NCBI GenBank assembly: GCA_904830895.1
Contig: LR882958.1
Coordinates: 924,001 to 988,000 of the forward strand
Source of the DNA: Planktothrix rubescens CCAP 1459/22
GTDB taxonomy: Bacteria > Cyanobacteriota > Cyanobacteriia > Cyanobacteriales > Microcoleaceae
Length of the DNA: 64,000 nt
Direction of reading: 5' to 3'
The first letter of the stretch is position 1, and every line of letters begins with the position of its first letter. Made by a program: the position numbers and the translations under genes. The notes under the pieces are model-generated. The model was not told the DNA's origin. It saw only the letters and a program-made list of their open reading frames with translations, and made no database searches. This document shows, in pieces, positions 7,881 to 15,550 of this stretch.

Positions 7881-9488
7881 TTAATCCTTCCGTAATAAAG
7901 CTTTTAGCCGTTTCAAAGCGACTTCAACCTCCCCACGAGCCGGATAAAGTAACTGTTGACTCAAGGCACTGCGATAAACCTTCATTGCCCCCATAACATC
8001 CCCTAACCCCTCTAAAGCTCTGCCTAACCAGTAATCAGCTATAACGGGGTTGAACATCCTCAGTTCCTGACTTCGTACGCAAGCTTCTTCCCACCAGTGG
8101 TGACTCGCCCCATCATTCCCCAGTACCCGATAACTTTCTCCTAGCCACACCGCAGCCGAGACGAATTGCAGATATCCCCCATTTTCAGGTAAAAACTGCC
8201 ATCCTTGCTGTAGTACCTCCACCGCTTCTTGGTGTTTATGGGCTAAGGCTAACACTCGGCCATGACGAAACCAAGCATCCGGTAACAGAGGCTGAAGTTG
8301 AGTTCCCTGGAAAGAAATACGACACCCCCTCTCAATCTCCTGAAAGTTTTGCACCAGCACCCGCCCTGCTGTCGCCCAAACACTCCAACGTTCAGGAAAT
8401 CGCTCCAGCATTTCTTGCACGATTGAAGCAAGACTTTCCTTTCCTCCTGGGAGAGAAACTTGGGTAGAGGCAATCAAAATTTCACATAAGGCTCGATAGA
8501 TTTCACAATCATTGGGATAGAGACGATAAGCTTTCAGTATCACTTTAGCTGCACTCTGATAATCCCCCCTGTGAAATAAACACAGCCCATAGTAATACCA
8601 ACCACGAGGATTATTAGGGTGTTCTTCAGTAAACTCTGTTAACACCCTGACTCCTTGCTCCCAATCTCCTCGAAAAATGTGGTAATAAGCTAAGGATTTA
8701 TGGACTTCGGCTCCATGAGGTGCCTGTCGTAAAGCAGAGCTAATCATCTTTTTAGTCTGCTTGCCCTCTTCACCAGATACCCATCTCATCGTGCAACGCC
8801 AATCCAACTGTCGTTGAAGTACCCGCAAATCATTAGGAGCTAGGACGATTAATTGATTCAGCCGTCGCTGGGCTTCCTGATAATTCCCCAGTTGGAGCAG
8901 TCCATCATAGCTATGAATTAAAGCCACAATATCATCTGGGTTGATGGACAAAATCATGTTAAAGGCTTGTAAAGCCCCCACAGGATTCTCTCTACCCATC
9001 TGCAATTGTCCGACAGCCAGCCAGGTAGCAGTGTTATCTGGTTCTAGGTTAGCCGCCGTTTCAAACGCAATGATGGCTTTTTCCGTATCACCTTGACAAA
9101 CGGCAATCAATCCGCTAATGTTCTTACTTACAGCTTCATTTTCTGAGAAAACTAAGGCACTTTCATAAACCCTAATTGCCTCAGCTTTCTGTTGCATGAG
9201 TTCCAAAAGTTTCCCCAACTTCAACCACAGATTGATTAATTGGGGCTGTCGGTCAAGGACATGGCGATACTCTTCAATCGCCAGAGACCATTGACCCATC
9301 GCGTAGAACAAATTAGCTAATTCCAACCTTTTTTTCCAGCCAGAGGGATACTGCTGCACATACTGACTTAATGTTTTCAACTTCTGGTGTTGTCGGGTTG
9401 GTTTTTCTTCTAAGACTAGGTGAATATTCAACTCCACCCCAGAGGACTGGGTGAGTGATACCAAGCATGAGGCAGTGTTTCGAGACAT
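7881..9488 (-). CDS. TPR-repeat protein overlapping the ECF sigma gene
   Basis: A 535-residue soluble protein made of tetratricopeptide repeats from about residue 45 to the end (for example AIEEYRHVLDRQPQLINLWL, AFETAANLEPDNTATWLAVG, YYYGLCLFHRGDYQSAAKVI). No signal peptide or catalytic motif is seen. Its ATG (9488) lies inside the 3' end of the sigma-factor gene, a 61-bp overlap in a different frame, so the two are translationally linked. TPR proteins usually mediate protein-protein contacts. Here it may control the sigma factor or assemble the regulated products (inference). The first ~35 residues are not TPR and are encoded within the overlap region. Confidence 0.8.
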   Translation of the reverse strand: MSRNTASCLVSLTQSSGVELNIHLVLEEKPTRQHQKLKTLSQYVQQYPSGWKKRLELANLFYAMGQWSLAIEEYRHVLDRQPQLINLWLKLGKLLELMQQKAEAIRVYESALVFSENEAVSKNISGLIAVCQGDTEKAIIAFETAANLEPDNTATWLAVGQLQMGRENPVGALQAFNMILSINPDDIVALIHSYDGLLQLGNYQEAQRRLNQLIVLAPNDLRVLQRQLDWRCTMRWVSGEEGKQTKKMISSALRQAPHGAEVHKSLAYYHIFRGDWEQGVRVLTEFTEEHPNNPRGWYYYGLCLFHRGDYQSAAKVILKAYRLYPNDCEIYRALCEILIASTQVSLPGGKESLASIVQEMLERFPERWSVWATAGRVLVQNFQEIERGCRISFQGTQLQPLLPDAWFRHGRVLALAHKHQEAVEVLQQGWQFLPENGGYLQFVSAAVWLGESYRVLGNDGASHHWWEEACVRSQELRMFNPVIADYWLGRALEGLGDVMGAMKVYRSALSQQLLYPARGEVEVALKRLKALLRKD

Positions 9489-10258
9489 ATCGCACTTATT
9501 TGATAATTAAGGGAACGATCAAAGCCCTCCTTTTGTCGGGAGGGTGGGGTCATCTCTGAGTCAGTCCTGATCATTGCATTGGAGTCGAAACTCTCTACTT
9601 CGGTTATCTTTTTTTTGTCGGGTAACTTAAAAGGCAATAGAGAAGATTGTTCTAACCCAGACAAATACCTTGTCAATCGTTTTTGCACAATTCCTCGTGC
9701 CTGTGAAATCCGTTTGCAAAGGTTGTCGTAGGATATCCCTAGTTCTTGTGCTATGTCCTGATAGGATTTCTCCTCAATGAAGTATAGGACAAAGGGTTCC
9801 CGCAGTCTGGGTGGTAAATCCTCAATCACACGGTGAATGATTATTCCTAGTTCGCATTCCAAAGCCCAGCTTTCAGGACTATTGGAGGAGAAAACAAGCC
9901 CATCATCCCCTTTTTCAAATATTATTTCCAAGCTCTCAACCCGATTACCTAACATCTTGTATTCTCGATGTATATCCATACAGAGGTTATAGGTTAGTCG
10001 AGTCAACCAAGCTTTAAAGTTAGTAACGATATGACTCCCCTGTCTAATCTTCTCAATGGCTTTGAGCATCGCTTGGCTGAGTACCTCTTCGGCATCAATA
10101 GCATTACCTCTCATCCATTTCAGGCAGCAATGATAAAGATAATCTCGATACTGCCCCCATTGCTGCCAAAACAGTTTTTCTCTCTCTTTTGTGCCATCCG
10201 AAATTGTCTTTACAGCTTGGGCAATTACTAAGGGATGTAAAGTTTTATTACTATTCAT
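9428..10258 (-). CDS. ECF-type sigma-70 family RNA polymerase sigma factor
   Basis: A 276-residue sigma factor with the two domains of extracytoplasmic-function sigmas. Region 2 spans ~residues 25-105 (LFWQQWGQYRDYLYHCCLKW, DAEEVLSQAMLKAIEKI, FKAWLTRLTYNLCMDI). Region 4 spans ~145-200 (LPPRLREPFVLYFIEEKSYQ, then the helix-turn-helix DIAQELGISYDNLCKRISQA). Regions 1.1, 1.2 and 3 are absent. A ~75-residue C-terminal tail follows and is partly encoded in the overlap with the TPR gene. No anti-sigma gene with a membrane segment is adjacent; the TPR protein holds that position. Four genes around it carry an identical spaced box pair, which makes them its obvious candidate targets (inference). Confidence 0.9.
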   Translation of the reverse strand: MNSNKTLHPLVIAQAVKTISDGTKEREKLFWQQWGQYRDYLYHCCLKWMRGNAIDAEEVLSQAMLKAIEKIRQGSHIVTNFKAWLTRLTYNLCMDIHREYKMLGNRVESLEIIFEKGDDGLVFSSNSPESWALECELGIIIHRVIEDLPPRLREPFVLYFIEEKSYQDIAQELGISYDNLCKRISQARGIVQKRLTRYLSGLEQSSLLPFKLPDKKKITEVESFDSNAMIRTDSEMTPPSRQKEGFDRSLNYQISAICLETLPHAWYHSPSPLGWS

Positions 10259-10414
10259 GTTTTCAGTGCATGGGAGTTAACTTAATGGGTTCGTTATGTC
10301 ATCCTCCTAAAGAATTATTCCACAAATAATTTAGGATTTCTATAGCCGTGTTGAAAATAGTTGGAAAAATTTACATCTATAATATAAAAGCCAGTAAAAA
10401 TCAAGTCATTGTCA

Positions 10415-10473
10415 TCCCACCAATCGACAAAACCGCTTCGATTCGGTCATAATTAGATCCGCGATTGATGGGA
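10415..10473 (-). other. Inverted repeat downstream of the lectin gene
   Basis: In the 276-bp gap 10259-10534, TCCCACCAATCG (10415-10426) pairs with CGATTGATGGGA (10462-10473) with one mismatch across a 35-nt loop. It lies 3' of the lectin gene on the minus strand. No clear U-run follows, so a terminator role is only possible. The rest of the gap shows nothing recognisable; it should contain the sigma-gene promoter. Confidence 0.35.
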
Positions 10474-10534
10474 CTTAAATATTTACTGTTATCTGGGTTT
10501 CAAGCAATAATATTGCCCGTTGCCAGTTAAGGAG

Positions 10535-11512
10535 TTAGACAGAGCACGACCAATTGACTGTGATGGCACTGGTGTTATCGCAGTAACACCCAGGCACGTC
10601 ATTAAGAATGAAGATTAAAGTTTCACCCGCTTTGACAACTAGAGTCGTTTCTTGACCCACTTCTGCTACAACCGCACCGGTTTGCTTGTTCACCGCCAGC
10701 AGAGCAAAGGATGTATTGTTAGGATATTTCATCACATCCTGATATTTGAAGTCCTTAATTCCTGCTGATGTACACTCCGGCAAAAATTCCGCAACGCTAA
10801 ATCGGCCTGATGGGGTAAATTTAAACGTGACATCCTGACTCTGCTCGTTAGTAAATTCTACCCCTGTCTCCAATTTGCAGGGAATTTCCAATTGGCCGTC
10901 TAAAATAATCGGTTTCACTGGGGTCGGGTTAACCACTGCCTGAATTTGCTCTGGACTGAGGGCGACATTATAAATAGATAAACCCTTGATACTGCCCATG
11001 AAATAATTCATGCCCGCATTTTGATAACCTCGGCAACCGAGATAGAGGGGACTATTAGTTTTGGTATTCCCAGTAGTCGTATCTGTATTGCTACCCTCTA
11101 ATTTTCCATTAATATAGAGAGAGAGTTTCCCTTGATTATTTTCCTTGCTGCGGACAAACGCGACATGATGGAATTGCCCATCATTAACTTTGCTGGTTGA
11201 CCGCACACTAGGATTATTGCTGCCATCATAGCGGGCTGCAACAATTATCCCAGAGCTATTCCCCGCTTTTTGATTTATGTAGCGAATCACATAAGGATAT
11301 CCCCCAGAGCCACTGATCCACTTTTCAAGGACATCATTATCTCCATTTTTCGTGTCTTTTTGTTGACTTTCGGCTTTAACCCAAACGGCTATGGTGAAGT
11401 CCTGATCGGCGCTAAAGTTGATCGCGTCACTATTATTAACTTTTTCAAAGTCACTGATGCCATTAAAGCTGTAAACTTTGTCCTCTGAATTGTAAACAGG
11501 TATGGGAGCCAT
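10535..11512 (-). CDS. LamG / LecA-like lectin fusion protein
   Basis: A 325-residue protein without a signal peptide. Residues ~10-200 form a LamG/concanavalin-type jelly roll (YSFNGISDFEKV, FTIAVWVKA, DGQFHHVAFVRS, LSLYINGKLEGS, GSIKGLSIYNVALSPEQIQA). Residues ~205-325 resemble the galactophilic lectin LecA (PA-IL): FALLAVNKQTGAVV, then a calcium loop LNDVPGCYCDNTSAITVNW. Compared with the LecA loop NDVPGTYGNNSG, the Asp and the final Asn ligands are kept, Thr is replaced by Cys and the first Asn by Asp. So both halves are carbohydrate-binding folds; calcium-dependent sugar binding is inferred. Promoter element copy 4 lies upstream. It may provide target recognition for the toxin-like proteins. 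Confidence 0.8.
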   Translation of the reverse strand: MAPIPVYNSEDKVYSFNGISDFEKVNNSDAINFSADQDFTIAVWVKAESQQKDTKNGDNDVLEKWISGSGGYPYVIRYINQKAGNSSGIIVAARYDGSNNPSVRSTSKVNDGQFHHVAFVRSKENNQGKLSLYINGKLEGSNTDTTTGNTKTNSPLYLGCRGYQNAGMNYFMGSIKGLSIYNVALSPEQIQAVVNPTPVKPIILDGQLEIPCKLETGVEFTNEQSQDVTFKFTPSGRFSVAEFLPECTSAGIKDFKYQDVMKYPNNTSFALLAVNKQTGAVVAEVGQETTLVVKAGETLIFILNDVPGCYCDNTSAITVNWSCSV

Positions 11513-11562
11513 TTTTTATCCTCGTATCCACGTAATTGTTTTGGGTTAGTTTGAGTTCTAAT

Positions 11563-11619
11563 CTATAAGAAGATCTCAGAAGGAAATTTCTGAAATTTTC
11601 GAGCTAGATGCGTTTTTTC
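11563..11619 (-). promoter_or_regulatory. Shared island promoter element, copy 4 (most diverged)
   Basis: Minus-strand CATCTAGCTCG, AAAATTT, CAGAAATT-N12-CTTCTTA. Spacing is identical to the other copies, but the second box has CTT instead of CGT. The box ends 54 nt before the lectin ATG. The rest of the gap to 11808 shows nothing recognisable. Confidence 0.6.
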
Positions 11620-11808
11620 TCAACAAATGCACCCCATCAAACAGGCACTTAAGATTAAAACTAAACTTTGCCCAATACCTTACCATATCTTCCATTGTCG
11701 AAGCAATACTCGCTCTACAAAAGTTTGCCAAACTTCAAGCATACATCTATTAATTCGGGTTATGGATGGGGCCATCTTAGGGTAAGTCTTGATGATTTCA
11801 ATAATCAT

Positions 11809-14247
11809 CTATTTCTGTTGTAACAATAATTGCCAATCTCGAATTAACTCCTTAGACCACATCCAATTTTGAGATAATTCATTAGGTTCAAATTTATTAG
11901 GTGCTTCACTCATCACTTTACTACTAAATTTAACCGCTTTACTCAACATAAACTCTTTTTCTTTACTAGGCAAAGTTTGAGCAAATCTCCACCAAACCAA
12001 GGAAATTCCCGCATAAGCATTTAACTTATCTTGTTGTTGAACTTGAGACTGGATATTATTAGCAGTTCCGGGTGTTATTTTTCCTGATAAAGTAGGTTCC
12101 TCAACCTCTAAAACTTGCATCCAAACTTGATAGGCATTTTCTAACTTTCCTTCGGTATAATAAGCAAAACCCAAGGCGTTTTTATACTTCATAGATTTAG
12201 GATTTTGTTGAACTGCTTTTGCCCAATGGCGTCGCACGTCATCAATTTTATATTCCGTACTTCCCCTTTGAATAGATTGCCAAGCTAACCGACCATGAAG
12301 AAAATTAACCATAGGATTATTCAAATCTTGAACCTGTACCGCAGCTAAGGCGGCTTTAGCTTTTTGTAATGCTCCTCTATCTAATAATTCTGTAGTTGCT
12401 TCTTCTGCCGATAATAGATTTCTCTGATAAAATTGTTCAACGGCAATTCCTAAAACATAATCAGTATTTGCTGTTTTTAAATCCGTAGCTTGAGGTTTAT
12501 CAGTTCGTAGAGACGTGCCATGGCGCGTCTCTCCATGGCGCGTCTCTCCATGGCGCGTCTCTGCTAATTTTTTCGATTGTAAAGCCATATTTTGCCACCA
12601 CAAAGCCCCAAAACCCAAGGGAATGAGCAAAAATGGTAAAACCCAGAATAATCGTTTTCCCTTAAACAAATTAACGGCACTTAAACCCGATAAAAAGTTT
12701 TTAGAATCAGAGTTTAAAGACTTATTTGTAATAGTTTTTGACGGTGAATTTAAAGATAAAGAAGGTATTTTTTCTGCTGCTAAATTTGGTATTGATTCGG
12801 TTTTTATGGGAGGATTTTCAACCTTTGATTTATTTAGAAAATCTCCAATAAAGTCAAGATTATCTGAATCATTGTCTAAATTATCTTCATAAACGATATC
12901 ATCTAATAAATCTTCGATATTATCATCATTCATATTATCCAATTCGGATAATGATAGAGTTTCAGGGGTAGATTTTAGCTTCAAATCTTGTTCTGCTGGA
13001 GGAGAAGGTAAAGGTAAAAATTCCTGTTCTTCCAGAATCGAATTATTGGCGTGATTTGCGGTTAAATATCCATTAAATTGTCGATGTAAATATAAAATTG
13101 GCAATGCCCAATATAATTGATCGGAACCATAAGCAGAAATTAATCCTTGTCTGGCTCGACTTAAACTTAAATCAATCGGATAACCCTGATTTAGATTTCT
13201 ATATAATAATCGCGTTAAGGTCAGTGCCACATCATCAGGAATGCGTTCTGCCATGGCTAACACCCCTGGAATACCGCGCTTAACGGCATATTCAGCTAAA
13301 TTTAACTGGGCAGAATCATCGCTAACATTTGGTATATTTCCATAAGCTCCCCGACAGGAATTTAACACCACCATTTGCACGCCATTATTAACTAATAATC
13401 CGGCTAAATCATCGCCATTTAGGGTTTCTGTTAACCCGGTTCGACGACTAACTAAATATAATTCTCCCCCAGATACACCTAAATTACTATGTCCGGCATA
13501 ATGAAATACTTGATATTCTCCTTGTTCCAGGGCTTGGGTGAGTTGTTCTCGGTCGGGTTGTTCTAAAATAGTTAGTTGAATATCGGGGGTTATGGGTTTC
13601 ACAAAATTGCCGTTACTTCGTCTATTTTCCCGTCGCAATTCTTCTTGTAAATGCAACACTTCCCGCTTTAGTTGTAGGGTTTCTTGGTCGGTGGGGGCGG
13701 CAATAGCAATTAAAATTTTTAAGGGTTGATTGGGTTTTCTAACTTGGGTTTGGGGAATAGAATTCATCCCAGGTTGGTAACGAGAAAAAACCACATCGGT
13801 TCCCGTCGCTATTGGACGATCTGCGGCGTGTAATACTTCCCAAGGTAAACTCGATAATCGTTTGCCTTTTACGCCTAAGCGTAATTGTAATAATTCTTGA
13901 CGATTTTGGGCGATCGCTTGGGCGCAAGTCCAACTATTGTGTAAAGTTCCTTGAAATAAGCCATGATAAAGCTGTTGACCCAATTCTACTAAACTTAATA
14001 GGGGCGGATCACTGGTGGATTGAGTTGCGATTGTTTGGCCAAAACCACGGGAACGACGAACTGTTTGGCCCTCCAATAGACCTAACAGGGGATCATTCAT
14101 CAATTGACGAGCCTGGGCTAACCATTCGTCCACAGGCCATTTAACTTGTTCTTCGGCTAAAGGAACACCGGATGCGACTTTTTCGGTTCGCACCAAATAT
14201 TCATTATCTCCAACCGGGGTAACGGAAATATGGAATTCCTGAGTCAT
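11809..14247 (-). CDS. CHAT-domain caspase-like protease with membrane segment and TPR tail
   Basis: An 812-residue protein. The N-terminal ~390 residues are a CHAT (caspase HetF associated with TPR) peptidase with the catalytic dyad His253 (VFHYAGHSNLG) and Cys298 (VVLNSCRGAYG), both in the expected contexts. An acidic low-complexity linker (~430-520) leads to one transmembrane helix at ~531-552 (LFWVLPFLLIPLGFGALWW). After it comes a triple ETRHG pentapeptide encoded by an inserted DNA repeat. The C-terminal ~220 residues are TPR-like helices (ALGFAYYTEGKLENAYQVWM). Orientation suggests a cytosolic protease tethered to the membrane. CHAT proteases act in signalling and in anti-phage or cell-death systems; the substrate here is unknown. 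It has the only HIP1 octamer found left of 14 kb. Confidence 0.85.
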   Translation of the reverse strand: MTQEFHISVTPVGDNEYLVRTEKVASGVPLAEEQVKWPVDEWLAQARQLMNDPLLGLLEGQTVRRSRGFGQTIATQSTSDPPLLSLVELGQQLYHGLFQGTLHNSWTCAQAIAQNRQELLQLRLGVKGKRLSSLPWEVLHAADRPIATGTDVVFSRYQPGMNSIPQTQVRKPNQPLKILIAIAAPTDQETLQLKREVLHLQEELRRENRRSNGNFVKPITPDIQLTILEQPDREQLTQALEQGEYQVFHYAGHSNLGVSGGELYLVSRRTGLTETLNGDDLAGLLVNNGVQMVVLNSCRGAYGNIPNVSDDSAQLNLAEYAVKRGIPGVLAMAERIPDDVALTLTRLLYRNLNQGYPIDLSLSRARQGLISAYGSDQLYWALPILYLHRQFNGYLTANHANNSILEEQEFLPLPSPPAEQDLKLKSTPETLSLSELDNMNDDNIEDLLDDIVYEDNLDNDSDNLDFIGDFLNKSKVENPPIKTESIPNLAAEKIPSLSLNSPSKTITNKSLNSDSKNFLSGLSAVNLFKGKRLFWVLPFLLIPLGFGALWWQNMALQSKKLAETRHGETRHGETRHGTSLRTDKPQATDLKTANTDYVLGIAVEQFYQRNLLSAEEATTELLDRGALQKAKAALAAVQVQDLNNPMVNFLHGRLAWQSIQRGSTEYKIDDVRRHWAKAVQQNPKSMKYKNALGFAYYTEGKLENAYQVWMQVLEVEEPTLSGKITPGTANNIQSQVQQQDKLNAYAGISLVWWRFAQTLPSKEKEFMLSKAVKFSSKVMSEAPNKFEPNELSQNWMWSKELIRDWQLLLQQK
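12518..12562 (+). repeat. Triple 15-bp repeat inside the CHAT gene
   Basis: Three perfect copies of CCATGGCGCGTCTCT, adding ETRHG three times in frame. A partial inverted copy (AGAGACGTGCC) lies just to the left, so the locus forms a hairpin. A related palindrome occurs at 27678-27701, so this is a dispersed repeat that has landed in a coding region. Confidence 0.8.
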
Positions 14248-14400
14248 AAAAATCTATGACGGAAATGTAACTATTTTGCTCCTGAGTCTAGGGTAACTAA
14301 TATTAGGCAAATTTGCTTGCGGAAACCGGAAATTTCCTGTCCGTAGGGACTGATGAGGAGCTATAGTAATCCTAAACATTTATGAATCAATTCTACTTCA

Positions 14401-14489
14401 TAGTAAGCCCTTCAGGGCTTAATCCATATTTGCTGGTAAATTTATCCTTGATAATTGGGATTTATGAATAAGCCCTGAAGGGCTTACTA
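14401..14489. repeat. Long inverted repeat, AAGCCCTGAAGGGCTT family
   Basis: Two perfect 21-bp arms (TAGTAAGCCCTTCAGGGCTT plus A at 14401-14421, and the complement at 14469-14489) flank 47 bp. Each arm is itself nearly palindromic. Related copies lie at 15502, 45307, 52966 and 62774. It occupies most of the 450-bp gap between the CHAT and antitoxin genes. Confidence 0.8.
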
Positions 14490-14664
14490 CAAATAGGCAA
14501 TAATCAACATTAAAATTCAAGATTACTTTTTTTGTTGCCAGCGCATCCAAACATTGACACGATAAATTATAAGGGATATTCTGTGACACCGGAAAAACAC
14601 CCCATCCTCATTTTCTACGAAGAGGCGATACAATTGGCTACAACGCACTATTTTAGAGGCGTGA

Positions 14665-14691
14665 AGCTATAACTAAGCTATAACTAAGCTA
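14665..14691 (+). promoter_or_regulatory. Direct repeats before the toxin-antitoxin pair (possible operator)
   Basis: AGCTATAACTA occurs twice in tandem (14665-14675, 14676-14686), followed by a partial third copy AGCTA, ending seven bases before the antitoxin ATG at 14698. Type II antitoxins normally repress their own promoters through such repeats; that use is inferred. Confidence 0.45.
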
Positions 14692-14697
14692 GAATAT

Positions 14698-14928
14698 ATG
14701 TTACCTCAAAAAAAAGCCATGACTGAAATTACCCTAGATGAAACTAAACTCAAAGAATTGCTCAAAACAGCTATTTTTGAGTTGGTGCAAGAAGAAAAAG
14801 AAGTATTTTCTGAACTTTTTGCCGAAGTTATACAAGACATCGGAATGGAAAATGCGATTAAAGAAGGCGAAAATACTGAAGTAGTCAGCCGCGAGGAAAT
14901 TTTCAAAATTCTGCATAGAAAACCATGA
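14698..14928 (+). CDS. Antitoxin-like protein of a type II pair
   Basis: A 76-residue acidic protein (69 if it starts at the ATG at 14719; neither start has a clear Shine-Dalgarno site). Residues ~8-50 form a Glu-rich helix (KLKELLKTAIFELVQEEKEV) and the C-terminus carries SREEIFKILHRKP. It overlaps the downstream RelE/ParE-like gene by four bases (ATGA), the usual coupling of antitoxin and toxin. The short acidic helix-rich form fits cyanobacterial antitoxins that wrap RelE-fold toxins. DNA binding is not evident from a motif, but tandem repeats lie directly upstream. Confidence 0.75.
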   Translation: MLPQKKAMTEITLDETKLKELLKTAIFELVQEEKEVFSELFAEVIQDIGMENAIKEGENTEVVSREEIFKILHRKP

Positions 14929-15191
14929 ATATTGAATTTAGAAAGAGTTTTGAAAAGGATTTAATCGAGATTCTTGATCCCAACTTATTGCCCAGAATTC
15001 AGGAAGTTATTGAACGGGTTGAGCAAGTAGAAAAATTGAGTGAAGTTAGCAATCTAAAAAAACTAAAAGGTGAGGCAGAATACTATCGCATTAGAGTTGG
15101 GGATTACCGAATCGGTATCAAATTTAATGATAGTGTCGTGTCTTTCATCAGGGTATTGCATCGGAAAGAGATTTACAGATACTTTCCCTAG
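14925..15191 (+). CDS. RelE/ParE-family toxin
   Basis: An 88-residue protein with the RelE fold pattern: FRKSFEKDL at the start, a helical middle (LLPRIQEVIERVEQVEKL), the strand pair LKKLKGEAEYYRIRVGDYRI, and a C-terminal VVSFIRVLHRKEIYRYFP. The Arg in YRIRVGDYRIG and the terminal basic/aromatic residues match mRNA-interferase members of the family. ParE-type gyrase poisons share the fold, so the target is uncertain. Its ATG overlaps the antitoxin stop. Confidence 0.85.
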   Translation: MNIEFRKSFEKDLIEILDPNLLPRIQEVIERVEQVEKLSEVSNLKKLKGEAEYYRIRVGDYRIGIKFNDSVVSFIRVLHRKEIYRYFP

Positions 15192-15236
15192 ATTCTGATA
15201 ATTATCCAGGATTCAATCAATTAAGAAACCGGGTTT

Positions 15237-15309
15237 CTTGAAATTTAATCCTGATGGTAGGTGTAATTCATGAATTGCCCCCTAACACAAACTATTCAGG
15301 ATTGCTATA
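15237..15309. repeat. Partial copy of the TATAGCAATCCT MITE-like element
   Basis: Matches the right three quarters of the element at 29985-30086, including the internal AATTCATGAATTGCCCC part and the right terminus AGGATTGCTATA (15298-15309). The left terminus is missing. A small palindrome AAGAAACCGGGTTTCTT abuts it. The remaining gap to 15501 has no gene I can support. Confidence 0.7.
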
Positions 15310-15501
15310 CTTATGAAGAAACTCTAAATGATGTGCGACCAGCTATTCTATTTCATATTGAGACTTTTGGAGAATCGTTGCTAGAATCTGAATCCTCAAT
15401 CCTAATCCTCGAAGCTTTTGTCGCAGAGATAAGCGTATAATGGCAAGGTTTCCGGTTGACGCCCCCAAATCAAAAGTTATTAAGCGTAGTCAGACATTGC
15501 T

Positions 15502-15531
15502 GGGCTTAATCCATATTTGCTGGTAAATTTA
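15502..15531. repeat. Fragment of the AAGCCCTGAAGGGCTT-family repeat
   Basis: Thirty bases identical to the interior of the element at 14401-14489 (GGGCTTAATCCATATTTGCT followed by GGTAAATTTA). It ends 20 bp before the DUF3370 gene start and may have replaced that gene's original 5' end. Confidence 0.7.
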
Positions 15532-15550
15532 GGAGATTAAATCATTATCT

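Noticed and set aside
13812-14144. Plus-strand 110-codon frame opposite the CHAT gene
   Set aside because: It is antisense to the conserved CHAT N-terminal region and lacks any recognisable feature.
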